Positions 7,232 to 15,202 of a stretch of 15,603 nucleotides of DNA are shown in pieces. The notes under the pieces were generated by a model. That model saw nothing but the letters and a program-made list of their open reading frames with translations. It made no database searches and was not told where the DNA came from. Numbering within the stretch: the first letter of the stretch is position 1; each line of letters starts with the position of its first letter. Origin of the DNA: ARK-15 sp038880255. GTDB lineage: Archaea; Thermoplasmatota; Thermoplasmata; Thermoplasmatales; ARK-15. The position numbers and the translations under genes were made by a program. The stretch lies in assembly GCA_038880255.1 (NCBI GenBank), contig JAVZSA010000031.1, positions 1 to 15,603 on the forward strand. Reading direction: 5' to 3'.

Positions 7232-8199
7232 TTTTCTCCCTCAATTTTATTTATTATTAAAGGTAGTATTTTGAAAATATCATTAACTATACAATAATCT
7301 GAATGGTTGAATATGTTTGAATTTCTGTCAATATCTATTGATATTACCTGTTCACATTTCTCAATACCAGACACAAAGTGCTCAGAACCGCTTGAGCCAA
7401 GAACAATTGCCAATTTAGATCTTAGTGATACGCCTGTAGAGCCAACTTGGATATCTCTAGGAGCAAGTCCACGATCCGCTATTGGCCTTGTTACACCTAT
7501 ATCCGCACCTATAAGTTTTGCAAATTTTTCAATCATTTCAAATTTATCTCCTGCACCATTTCCAACTATTACTACTTTTTCTGACTTTGTTATATCAACG
7601 ATTTCTTTCTTTACCCTTTGCATGACAACTACCTTTGGAATAAAGTCCCCCAGATCTACATCAATAATTTCAACGTTACCCCTTTTTTCATTTCCAATAA
7701 AATTCTTCCTAAAAATACCTTGCCTTACTGTTGAAATTTGAGGTTTTGCTTTAAAATTAACAATTTCTGCAATAAATCTGCCACCATAACCTGGGACACC
7801 TGTATAAAGTGTTCCATTATTATCAATTCTTAATGTAATTGCATTTGCAGCAAGTCCTGTTTTAAGCTTTGTTGCAAGTCTACCTGCAAAATCTCTACCC
7901 TGATAGGTGGCTCCAAACAATATTATATCAGGTTTTTTTCCAATTATTGTATTTTGGACCCCATATACAAATGCCTGCGTATCATAATCTTTGAAAAATT
8001 TATTTCTAAAAAATATTACATCATCGGCACCGTAAGAAATTGCAATTTCTGGAATTGATTTTGGGTCATCACCAAGCATAAAACCTGTTATTTTCATTTC
8101 CAGATCCTTACCAATCTCTTTCAAACCACCTATTATTTCTAATGAAACATCTTCAATATTTTCTTCATAATGCTCAAGATAAACCCATACATTAATCAT
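7228..8199 (-). CDS. etfA: Electron transfer flavoprotein, alpha subunit
   Basis: EtfA holds the FAD that shuttles electrons. The 323-residue product has the N-terminal alpha/beta domain (GRDFAGRLATKLKTGLAA, 101-118) and the C-terminal FAD domain. In that domain, GADIGVTRP (231-239), QVGSTG (251-256) and SIDIDRNSNIF (287-297) align with consensus GAxxGxSRp, QIGQTG and aINkDpdApIF. Two flavin-contact positions differ: GQTG is GSTG, and the loop GISGAIQH is GSSGSEHF (268-275), changing the Gln and His that normally contact the isoalloxazine ring. Length and folding motifs are intact, so the gene looks functional, with altered flavin properties possible. It overlaps the HdrD-like gene and etfB by 4 nt each. 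No acyl-CoA dehydrogenase or EtfAB quinone oxidoreductase is in the window. Confidence 0.92.
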   Translation of the reverse strand: MINVWVYLEHYEENIEDVSLEIIGGLKEIGKDLEMKITGFMLGDDPKSIPEIAISYGADDVIFFRNKFFKDYDTQAFVYGVQNTIIGKKPDIILFGATYQGRDFAGRLATKLKTGLAANAITLRIDNNGTLYTGVPGYGGRFIAEIVNFKAKPQISTVRQGIFRKNFIGNEKRGNVEIIDVDLGDFIPKVVVMQRVKKEIVDITKSEKVVIVGNGAGDKFEMIEKFAKLIGADIGVTRPIADRGLAPRDIQVGSTGVSLRSKLAIVLGSSGSEHFVSGIEKCEQVISIDIDRNSNIFNHSDYCIVNDIFKILPLIINKIEGEK

Positions 8200-9323
8200 T
8201 CTATCCTCTCCAATAAAAATTCACCAAGTTCTATTACCTTCATATTCAAGGATTTAATTTTAACACTATCCTGTAAATTCATATTACAGTATGGGCAGGC
8301 AGTAATCATTACCTTTGATCCTGTTTTAACAGCCTGTTCTGTTCTAACATCAGAAAGTCTTTTTCCTTGAAACTCCATGAACATTCTATTTCCCCCACCA
8401 CCACAACACAGTGAATTTTTACCACTATTTTCCATTTCTGAAATTATTCCACCTGAAATTTTGAGGAGTTCCCTTGGCTCATCTGTTATATTATCTCCTC
8501 TGCTCAAAAGACATGGATCATGGTAGGTAATTATTTCTTCATTAGTATTTTTAAATTTTATCAAATTTTCTTTCCAAAGTTTATAAAAATATTCTGTATA
8601 ATGCATTACTTCCATCTTTAAACCTTCCTTTTTGTAAACATTTTTGAACATATTTGAACAGTGTGGTGAAACTGTAACTATCAATTTTGCGCCTGTTTTT
8701 TCAAAATCTTCAATGTTTTTTGAAACAATTTCTAGTAAATATTCCTTTTCACCTGCATTTCTTACAGGTTCCCCACAGCATCTTTCTTCATTTCCAAGAA
8801 AGCCAAAATTAATTCCAGCTTTTTTTAGAATATTTGTTATTGCTCTAATATTTGGATGTTGTTTTGGGTCATAGGCAGCCTCACAGCCCACATAAAGGAG
8901 AACATCCACACCATCCTTGGCATTTTTTATATTTTCTCCCTCGGCCCATTTTGACCTTTCCTTCTTTTTTCCACCCCAGGGATTACCATTTTCAAATATT
9001 TCCCACACAACCTTTTCCATTTTTTCAGGTACAATTCTTTCTGAGAAAGCCACAGATCTTAATGCCACTATTGTATCAACAATTCTTACTCCCCTAGGAC
9101 ATGTATTTTCACATAATTTGCAAAGGGCACAAGCCCATATATTATCATAATAAGAAATACCAGTTTGCGCACTTCTCATTATTTTTCTTACGTTTATTAA
9201 ATCACCCGTATATTGGCCAATAGGACATGAAACTGTGCATTCACCACATTGAAAACATTCAAGTGTATAATTTTCTAATAAATTTTTTAAATTTTCCACT
9301 CTAAAATCATTTACCTCAATCAT
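8196..9323 (-). CDS. HdrD-like Fe-S protein (HdrC-HdrB fusion, soluble)
   Basis: The 375-residue product has an HdrC-like half with two canonical [4Fe-4S] motifs: C23-x2-C26-x2-C29-x3-C33 and C65-x2-C68-x2-C71-x3-C75. An HdrB-like half with two CCG domains follows. CCG domain 1 has C147, C182-C183-G and SPHC (219-222), where the usual CPxC has lost its first cysteine. CCG domain 2 has C271, C306-C307-G and C343-P-Y-C346, all intact. CCG domains bind the non-cubane [4Fe-4S] clusters that reduce disulfides in heterodisulfide reductase. The order C then B matches HdrD and GlpC-like proteins. There is no transmembrane segment, unlike FadF/EtfD-type Etf partners, so it is cytosolic. Lying between hdrA and etfA with 4-nt overlaps, it probably links HdrA to EtfAB or reduces a thiol/disulfide substrate. 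The substrate is unknown. Confidence 0.88.
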   Translation of the reverse strand: MIEVNDFRVENLKNLLENYTLECFQCGECTVSCPIGQYTGDLINVRKIMRSAQTGISYYDNIWACALCKLCENTCPRGVRIVDTIVALRSVAFSERIVPEKMEKVVWEIFENGNPWGGKKKERSKWAEGENIKNAKDGVDVLLYVGCEAAYDPKQHPNIRAITNILKKAGINFGFLGNEERCCGEPVRNAGEKEYLLEIVSKNIEDFEKTGAKLIVTVSPHCSNMFKNVYKKEGLKMEVMHYTEYFYKLWKENLIKFKNTNEEIITYHDPCLLSRGDNITDEPRELLKISGGIISEMENSGKNSLCCGGGGNRMFMEFQGKRLSDVRTEQAVKTGSKVMITACPYCNMNLQDSVKIKSLNMKVIELGEFLLERIE

Positions 9324-12300
9324 TTAACTCCCCTCAGCTTTTTTGGAGTGCTTTCAATCTCTTCCTTCGGAATTGTTTTTATAAATTCATCCATCTTTCT
9401 TATAAAATTTGCAAACCTAATACCCTCTGCTGCACTTACCCAATAAAGTTGAAGTCTTTCAGGATTTATATTCCTTGCAGCTAGGTACTTTCTCCATCTT
9501 TCAAATCTTTTTTCAGTATCCCTATTAGCATAATTATAATGGCAATCACCTATATGACAACCAGTTACTGCCACTGCAGCAGCACCTCTTTCAAAAGCAT
9601 GTAAAATTAATTTTTGTGAGACTCTGCTTGAGCACATAAGTCTAATCAATCTTGCACTTGAAGGATACTGTATTTTTGATATTCCTGCAAGATCCGCACC
9701 TGCATAGGAACACCAATTACAAGTAAATACTATCACCTTTTTATCAGGATCTTCCTCAGTGGCTGCATCAATCTGAGCTATTATATCCAAATCTGTAAAG
9801 TTTGGTATTGTTATTGCATCAACTGGGCACTCTGCAACGCAATCACCGCAACCCTGACATAATGCAGGATTATGTTTAATCCATTTTGTAAGCTCCCCAG
9901 TTATTGCTCCATATGGACATACATTTACACATCTCATACATTTTATGCATTTATTTGTATCTATAGAAGCAACAATCGGTTCTTTTCTTATTTTATCCTT
10001 GAAAAGTAAACCTGTTGCCTTTGATGCTGCAGCATAGCCCTGTACCATAGATTCGTAAACATCCTTTGGTCCTTGAGAAGTTCCTGCTAAATAGATACCA
10101 GCTATTGCATTTTCAACGGGGCCAAGTTTTGGATGTAGTTCTAATAAAAAGCCATTTTCATCTTTTGATAATGTGAGTTGTGAGAATATATCTTCATCCT
10201 TTGGTGAAAGTCCAATGTTAAGAACTAGTAAATCCGTTGGTATTGAGATCTCCTCATTCATCAAATAATCTTTAAAAACTATTGAATGGTTTTCAAACTT
10301 TATAGAATTTTGTGGTAGATCATTGGGATTATATCTATAGAATTGAACACCAATCTTGGTTGCCTTTAAATAAAGGTCTTCAGCATAAAGTGAATATGTT
10401 CTTATATCCTTGTATAGTATGCGAACATTTTTTCCCATTTCCCTTAATTTTATTGCTTGACTCATCATTGTGGAACAACAATACCTTGAACAACCTTTAC
10501 CATTCCCTCTTGAACCAACACAGGATATTATTGTTACATTTTTTTCCTTAATTTCATTAATATTCTTTTCAAGGTCCAGTGTGGTAACTACATTTTCATT
10601 ATTCCCATAGCCAAATTCCTTCGGCAAATATGGTTCAGCACCAGTTGCAATTATTAGGGCCCCTACATTAAGGGAATTATTATCCGAAAGAATAACATTA
10701 AAATTACCAATAAATCCGGAAATCTTTTTAACAGATGTGGAAAGATGGACCTTCACGTTTAAATTTTTTATCTCCTCTTCCAAATAATCTAGCAAATCCT
10801 TAGGATCTACACCATATGGCGAAATTATATCGAGATTTTTTAACATACCCCCTAGGCTAGATTCTTTTTCAACAAGATGTGTTTCCACACCTGCCCTTGC
10901 TAAGGCTATTGCACTGCTTAGACCTGCAGGTCCACCACCTATAATTAGAGCACTTTTTGTTACTGGGAATTCTAGGTCACTTAAGGGTTTTAAATATTTT
11001 GTTTTGTATGCTGACATTAGAATCATTTCATAGGCCTTTTTTGTTGCATTTTCCTTCTCATTCTTATGAACCCAAGAATCTAGATTCCGTATGTTTGGCA
11101 TCTCTAAAAGGTATGGATTAAGACCTGCTCTGGAAAGGACTCTCTGGAATGTCACACCATGTGTTTTTAAAGAACAGGCAGCAACAATCACCCTATTAAG
11201 ATTGTATTCCCTTATTTTTTTCACAATATTGTCCTGTGTGCTCCCAGCACATGTATATTTATTTTCCTCAACATAAACAACATTTGGGATTGATTTTACC
11301 TTTTCTGCCACCTCTTTCACGTTTACTACTCCTGCAATATTTGTTCCACAGTCACAAAGAAAAACTCCAATTCTAGGTTCATCACCTATTTGAAGGGGTG
11401 GTGCCTTTTCCATTTCAATCCATTCCCTTTTATCAATGTATTTCTGGGCGGCGGATGCAGCAGCGGATGCTTCGGTAACACTATCAGGTATATCCTTTGG
11501 ACCTGAGGCACAGCCTGCAATAAAAATACCCTCTCTTGTTGATTCAATGGGGTTTTTGAATGATGTTTTAAAAAAGCCATATTCATTCAATTCTACTCCT
11601 AGTATTTTTGCAAGATTTGAGGTGCCCCTACTAGGTATTGAAGCAGTAGCAAGTACCACAGTATCGAAATGTTCCTCAACTATGTCACCACTTTCAGTAT
11701 TTTCGTATCTTACCTTTATTTCACCATTTTCCCTACCCACATATTTCGGTCTGGATCTAATGTATCTTACACCTTCATTTTTTGATCTTTCATAAAATGC
11801 ATCAAAACCTTTCCCATATGCCCTTATGTCCATATAAAATATACTTACATCCCTAATACCATGATCCTTTGCTTGTATTGCCTCTTTAATTGAATACATA
11901 CAACATGTTCTAGAACAATATGGTACGAATCTTTGATCCCTTGATCCTGCACATAATATAAATAGTAATTTTTCAATGTGCTTTCCATCACTCGGTCTAA
12001 CAAGTTCTCCCTCCGTTGGCCCTGCAGGATTTAGTAATCTTTCAAACTCATAGGATGTAAGAACATCAGGATCCTTTCCATAACCAAATTCGGAAAGAAG
12101 TTCAGGATTTAAAAGATCAAAACCTGTGGCCACAATTATTGCACCTACATTAAATTTGTAAGTAATAGGGCGCATTGTGAAATCAATTGCACCTGGTCCA
12201 CAAGCTTCCATACATCTATTACATGGTAAGTAATTTGGTGGTTTATTCAAACAAGTATTAATATCTATGACATAGGTATTTGGTTCAGCTTGTGAAAAAG

Positions 12301-12703
12301 GTGTATAAATTGCCTTTCTTGCCGCAATATTCATATCAAATTCATTTTTCGTTACCTGTGGACATGCTTCAACACAAAGATTACAAGCAGTACATTCACT
12401 TGTTACATATCTTGGTCTTTGATATACCTCTACTTGAAAATTACCTGGGGATCCATTTAATTTTGTTACCTCAGCAAGCGTAAGTACCCTAATGTTTGGG
12501 TTATGCATTACATCACTCATTTTTGGGGCTTCAATACATATTGAGCAATCGAGTGTGGGGAAATTTTTGTCAAGAGCTGCCATCTTTCCCCCGATTGCTG
12601 GTGATTTTTCAACTAGAATTACCTTTACACCTGCATCAGCTAAGTCAAGTGCTGCCTGTATTCCAGCAATTCCACCCCCAATTATCAAAACTGTGTCCAT
12701 CAC
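9320..12703 (-). CDS. hdrA: Double-module HdrA with C-terminal ferredoxin and MvhD domains
   Basis: The product is a 1127-residue flavin/Fe-S protein, much larger than methanogen HdrA (about 650). Module 1 (1-430) has the FAD site GGGIAG (9-14), the HdrA motif DCSICIEAPKM (52-62), and a two-cluster ferredoxin insert (C104/107/110/114 and C151/161/164/168, the latter with a long first gap). Residues 444-580 match the HdrA N-terminal Fe-S domain (CDCGTNIAGVV, C485, C510). Module 2 has GGGPAG (589-594) without the DCxxC motif. Next come two canonical [4Fe-4S] motifs (C919-C929 and C949-C959) and an MvhD/FlpD [2Fe-2S] domain (C995, C998, C1024, C1049, C1054). In layout it resembles a QmoA-like unit fused to a QmoB-like one, or the large 'HdrL' type. 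HdrA flavins bifurcate electrons in known complexes. The start is GTGATG, overlapping the korC stop; the ATG one codon in is equally likely. A GGTGG ribosome site serves either. Confidence 0.9.
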   Translation of the reverse strand: MMDTVLIIGGGIAGIQAALDLADAGVKVILVEKSPAIGGKMAALDKNFPTLDCSICIEAPKMSDVMHNPNIRVLTLAEVTKLNGSPGNFQVEVYQRPRYVTSECTACNLCVEACPQVTKNEFDMNIAARKAIYTPFSQAEPNTYVIDINTCLNKPPNYLPCNRCMEACGPGAIDFTMRPITYKFNVGAIIVATGFDLLNPELLSEFGYGKDPDVLTSYEFERLLNPAGPTEGELVRPSDGKHIEKLLFILCAGSRDQRFVPYCSRTCCMYSIKEAIQAKDHGIRDVSIFYMDIRAYGKGFDAFYERSKNEGVRYIRSRPKYVGRENGEIKVRYENTESGDIVEEHFDTVVLATASIPSRGTSNLAKILGVELNEYGFFKTSFKNPIESTREGIFIAGCASGPKDIPDSVTEASAAASAAQKYIDKREWIEMEKAPPLQIGDEPRIGVFLCDCGTNIAGVVNVKEVAEKVKSIPNVVYVEENKYTCAGSTQDNIVKKIREYNLNRVIVAACSLKTHGVTFQRVLSRAGLNPYLLEMPNIRNLDSWVHKNEKENATKKAYEMILMSAYKTKYLKPLSDLEFPVTKSALIIGGGPAGLSSAIALARAGVETHLVEKESSLGGMLKNLDIISPYGVDPKDLLDYLEEEIKNLNVKVHLSTSVKKISGFIGNFNVILSDNNSLNVGALIIATGAEPYLPKEFGYGNNENVVTTLDLEKNINEIKEKNVTIISCVGSRGNGKGCSRYCCSTMMSQAIKLREMGKNVRILYKDIRTYSLYAEDLYLKATKIGVQFYRYNPNDLPQNSIKFENHSIVFKDYLMNEEISIPTDLLVLNIGLSPKDEDIFSQLTLSKDENGFLLELHPKLGPVENAIAGIYLAGTSQGPKDVYESMVQGYAAASKATGLLFKDKIRKEPIVASIDTNKCIKCMRCVNVCPYGAITGELTKWIKHNPALCQGCGDCVAECPVDAITIPNFTDLDIIAQIDAATEEDPDKKVIVFTCNWCSYAGADLAGISKIQYPSSARLIRLMCSSRVSQKLILHAFERGAAAVAVTGCHIGDCHYNYANRDTEKRFERWRKYLAARNINPERLQLYWVSAAEGIRFANFIRKMDEFIKTIPKEEIESTPKKLRGVK

Positions 12704-13221
12704 AAATTACCACCTTTATAACCAACTTCAAATGCATTCAAATTTTCCTTTACATACTTGGGGAATCTTTTTTTTATTGCGTTAATTGCGGATTCTTTTG
12801 AAACTATACCAGTTTTTGAAACAAATGTACCAAATATAACGATGTTCATTCCCCTGGGATTTTTCAACTCTTCACTTATTTTTTTAGCTTTAATCGCTAT
12901 TATATTTTTTTTCAAGTTTGAATAATCAACAAGATCACTATCAAGAAAAATGAGACCATTTTCTCTCACAAGATCTTTATTTACGTCCAGCCCCTCCTGT
13001 GATAGTGTAATAAGAAAATCTATACCCGATATTAATGGATAATCTATAGCAGAATCTGAAATTATGATATCAGCCCTTGACCATCCTCCAGTAATGTAAG
13101 GACTATATTCTTCTGTCATTATTACCTCCTTTTTATCCTCCACTGCACTTTCGCCAATTAAATGGCCAAGGGTAATTATTCCCTGTCCACCAAAGCCATA
13201 TATCCTAATCTCTTTTTTCAT
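12700..13221 (-). CDS. korC: 2-oxoacid:ferredoxin oxidoreductase, gamma subunit
   Basis: The gamma subunit forms the domain that closes over the CoA site in four-subunit 2-oxoacid:ferredoxin oxidoreductases. The 173-residue product starts EIRIYGFGGQGIITLGHLIGE, the hallmark GxGGQG fold of this family. It continues with TEEYSPYITGGWSRADIIIS, conserved in KorC, and GLIFLDSDLV. It is the only gamma gene in the window, although there are two alpha-beta-delta sets. Its ATG overlaps the korB2 stop (TAATG), with GGAGGGG upstream, and its TGA overlaps the hdrA start, so it physically joins the Kor and Hdr halves of the operon. It contains no cysteines in cluster patterns, as expected. Confidence 0.92.
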   Translation of the reverse strand: MKKEIRIYGFGGQGIITLGHLIGESAVEDKKEVIMTEEYSPYITGGWSRADIIISDSAIDYPLISGIDFLITLSQEGLDVNKDLVRENGLIFLDSDLVDYSNLKKNIIAIKAKKISEELKNPRGMNIVIFGTFVSKTGIVSKESAINAIKKRFPKYVKENLNAFEVGYKGGNL

Positions 13222-14063
13222 TAAGGCCCCTCCATAGCATTTTTAATCAGTTCTTTCTCAAGTTCAATGTATGATGGTCTAGACTTAATAACAAATTCAC
13301 CCACAATCAATGGTTTTTTTCCACTAAAATCTATATAAGCTTCGTTTAAATCAGCATTGTTATCAAGTATAGAATTTTCGTAAAAATAATTCATTAGCGA
13401 AAGGCCATCTACAAAATTATTATATTTCCCAAAATTTGGTGGGCAGGGGGATATTACTTCTATAAAGGAAAATCCTTTAATTTTCATTGCCCTCATAATT
13501 GATTTTGTTAAATGTCTCACATGTAATGATGTCCATCTTGCCACGTAGGAAGCACCGAGTGCACTCATCATATATGGAAGGTTAAAAGAATGTTCAATAT
13601 TTCCATAGGGTGTGGTAGATGTTTTTGCCCCTTCAGGCGTAGTTGCACCATGCTGACCTCCAGTCATTCCATAATTAAAATTGTTTACACATATAACAAG
13701 AAGATCCATATTCCTTCTAGCAGCATGTATTATGTGGTTTCCACCTATATTAAAAAGATCGCCATCGCCACTTATTATTGTTACCTGAAGGTTCGGATTT
13801 GCTATTTTTAATCCAGTTGCAAATGGTATTGCCCTTCCATGTGTTGTATGATATGAGTCAACATTTGCATATCCAGGAAGTCTAGCAGTACATCCAATAC
13901 CTGAAACAAGAACGTGATTATCAAGGGGTATATCCAATTTGCTTATTGCATCAACATAACTTTTTAAAACTATACCTAAACCACATCCTGGACACCAAAT
14001 ATGTGGGAAACGATCATTTCTTATGTATTTATCCTTTGGATGTAAAATCTCACTTTCTATCAT
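13221..14063 (-). CDS. korB: 2-oxoacid:ferredoxin oxidoreductase, beta subunit (set 2)
   Basis: The ThDP- and [4Fe-4S]-binding catalytic subunit of the second set, 280 residues. Cluster cysteines fall at 24, 27, 58 and 207 (WCPGCG, GIGCTA, SPCPPNFG), with ThDP/Mg residues in GDGD and CVNN. The stretch from RLPGY to GGQ is very close to korB1, but the C-terminal 60 residues diverge strongly, as does the active-site neighbourhood after TTP (EGAKTS against YNMITT). The two sets may therefore use different 2-oxoacids. The start overlaps the korA2 stop by four bases, with GAGGGTGATT as ribosome site. Together with korA2, korC and korD2 it makes a complete enzyme. Confidence 0.93.
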   Translation of the reverse strand: MIESEILHPKDKYIRNDRFPHIWCPGCGLGIVLKSYVDAISKLDIPLDNHVLVSGIGCTARLPGYANVDSYHTTHGRAIPFATGLKIANPNLQVTIISGDGDLFNIGGNHIIHAARRNMDLLVICVNNFNYGMTGGQHGATTPEGAKTSTTPYGNIEHSFNLPYMMSALGASYVARWTSLHVRHLTKSIMRAMKIKGFSFIEVISPCPPNFGKYNNFVDGLSLMNYFYENSILDNNADLNEAYIDFSGKKPLIVGEFVIKSRPSYIELEKELIKNAMEGP

Positions 14064-15202
14064 GTTAAATCACCCTCAATTCTTTTCACAATAATCTTCG
14101 GATCTGGAATACTACCTGCCGGAAAATTTATTTCATTTACTGGAACACTTGAGTATTCCCTTACAGCATGTGAATATTGTCCAAAGTTAATTTCAGGAAC
14201 GTAAAATGATTGGATTTTTTCACTTAACTTAATTATTTTTTTCTTTGGAAAAGGCCAAAGTGTGATTGGTCTAAGCATCCCTACTCTAATCCCCTTTTCT
14301 CTCAGTTCTCTTATTGCCTCTATGGAAGATCTTGAAGTAATTCCATAAGAAATTATTACAATCTCAGCATCATCCAGCATGTATTCCTTATATTCAACAA
14401 TTTTATCTTCATTATTCCTTATCTTTTCCAACAAATGTTTTACCATCATTTCTTCTACCATTGGATCATTTGAAGGATAACCCTTTTCATCGTGTGTTAA
14501 ACTATCAATATTATAATGAAAACCTTTACCAGCGATCACCATTGAGACAAAATCATTAGTAAAATCATGCACCCTTCCAATTGGATCTGGAAATGGTCTT
14601 AACTCTCTTTTAACAATTTCATATTCCTCATATTGTTTTACAGTTAACCTTTCTGACATATGACCTATTACTTGGTCCGTAAGCATTATTACTGGATATC
14701 TGTATTTCTCAGCAGTATTAAATGCCTTTATTGTTAAATCGAACATTTCTTGAACACTGTTTGGCGCATAAACAATTGCTTCATGATCTCCATGAGTACC
14801 CCACATTGCCTGCATTACATCTCCTTGTCCTACCCTAGTCGGAAGACCTGTTGATGGACCACCTCTCATTTCATCCACTATTACAACTGGTGTTTCTGTT
14901 ATAATTGCAAGACCAATATTTTCCTGCATTAAAGAAAATCCAGGACCGGAAGTAGCAGTCATTGATTTTGCACCAGCATTTGACGCTCCAATAATTGCGG
15001 CCATACTTGCTATTTCATCTTCCATTTCAATAAAATGACCGCCTACTTGGGGTAGCCTATAACTCAATCTTTCCATTATTTCACTTGAAGGTGTGATCGG
15101 ATAGCCTGCATAAAATTCAAGTCCGGCAATAAGTGCACCTTCAGCACATGCAAAATTTCCATTCATAAAATAATTGCCAGGTTTAATCAATTTATTATTC
15201 AT
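14060..15202 (-). CDS. korA: 2-oxoacid:ferredoxin oxidoreductase, alpha subunit (set 2)
   Basis: Alpha subunit of the second set, 380 residues. YPITPSSE is at 34-41, followed by MEDEIASMAAIIGA, TATSGPGFSLM and RGGPSTGLPT, then the Rossmann-like C-terminal domain with LRPITLWPFP. It is 23 residues longer than korA1; the extra length is in the middle and the C-terminal part. The ATG overlaps the korD2 end by eight bases, and GTGGAGGAAAT in korD2 is the ribosome site. The gene order delta-alpha-beta-gamma is that of archaeal KGOR operons. 2-oxoglutarate is the default assignment; branched-chain or other 2-oxoacids are possible. Confidence 0.93.
   Translation of the reverse strand: MNNKLIKPGNYFMNGNFACAEGALIAGLEFYAGYPITPSSEIMERLSYRLPQVGGHFIEMEDEIASMAAIIGASNAGAKSMTATSGPGFSLMQENIGLAIITETPVVIVDEMRGGPSTGLPTRVGQGDVMQAMWGTHGDHEAIVYAPNSVQEMFDLTIKAFNTAEKYRYPVIMLTDQVIGHMSERLTVKQYEEYEIVKRELRPFPDPIGRVHDFTNDFVSMVIAGKGFHYNIDSLTHDEKGYPSNDPMVEEMMVKHLLEKIRNNEDKIVEYKEYMLDDAEIVIISYGITSRSSIEAIRELREKGIRVGMLRPITLWPFPKKKIIKLSEKIQSFYVPEINFGQYSHAVREYSSVPVNEINFPAGSIPDPKIIVKRIEGDLT

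Noticed and set aside
7307..7741. 144-residue plus-strand frame inside etfA
   Set aside because: It is antisense to the conserved EtfA FAD domain; no ribosome site or known domain was found.
11436..11795. 119-residue plus-strand frame inside hdrA
   Set aside because: The opposite strand holds the intact flavin module of HdrA; the product looks like a reverse-complement shadow.
9320..12703. Methanogenic heterodisulfide reductase
   Set aside because: There is no mcr, mvh, frh or CoM/CoB-linked gene in the window, and the HdrA is a double-module type. A role in methanogenesis is not supported here, though genes outside the window cannot be judged.
12492..12801. Two overlapping plus-strand frames of about 100 residues at the hdrA-korC junction
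   Set aside because: Both are antisense to the HdrA N-terminus and the korC end, and neither has a recognisable motif.
4179..15202. Recent tandem duplication of a kor operon
   Set aside because: The two sets share motifs but differ in length, C-termini and delta subunit type, so they are old paralogues.
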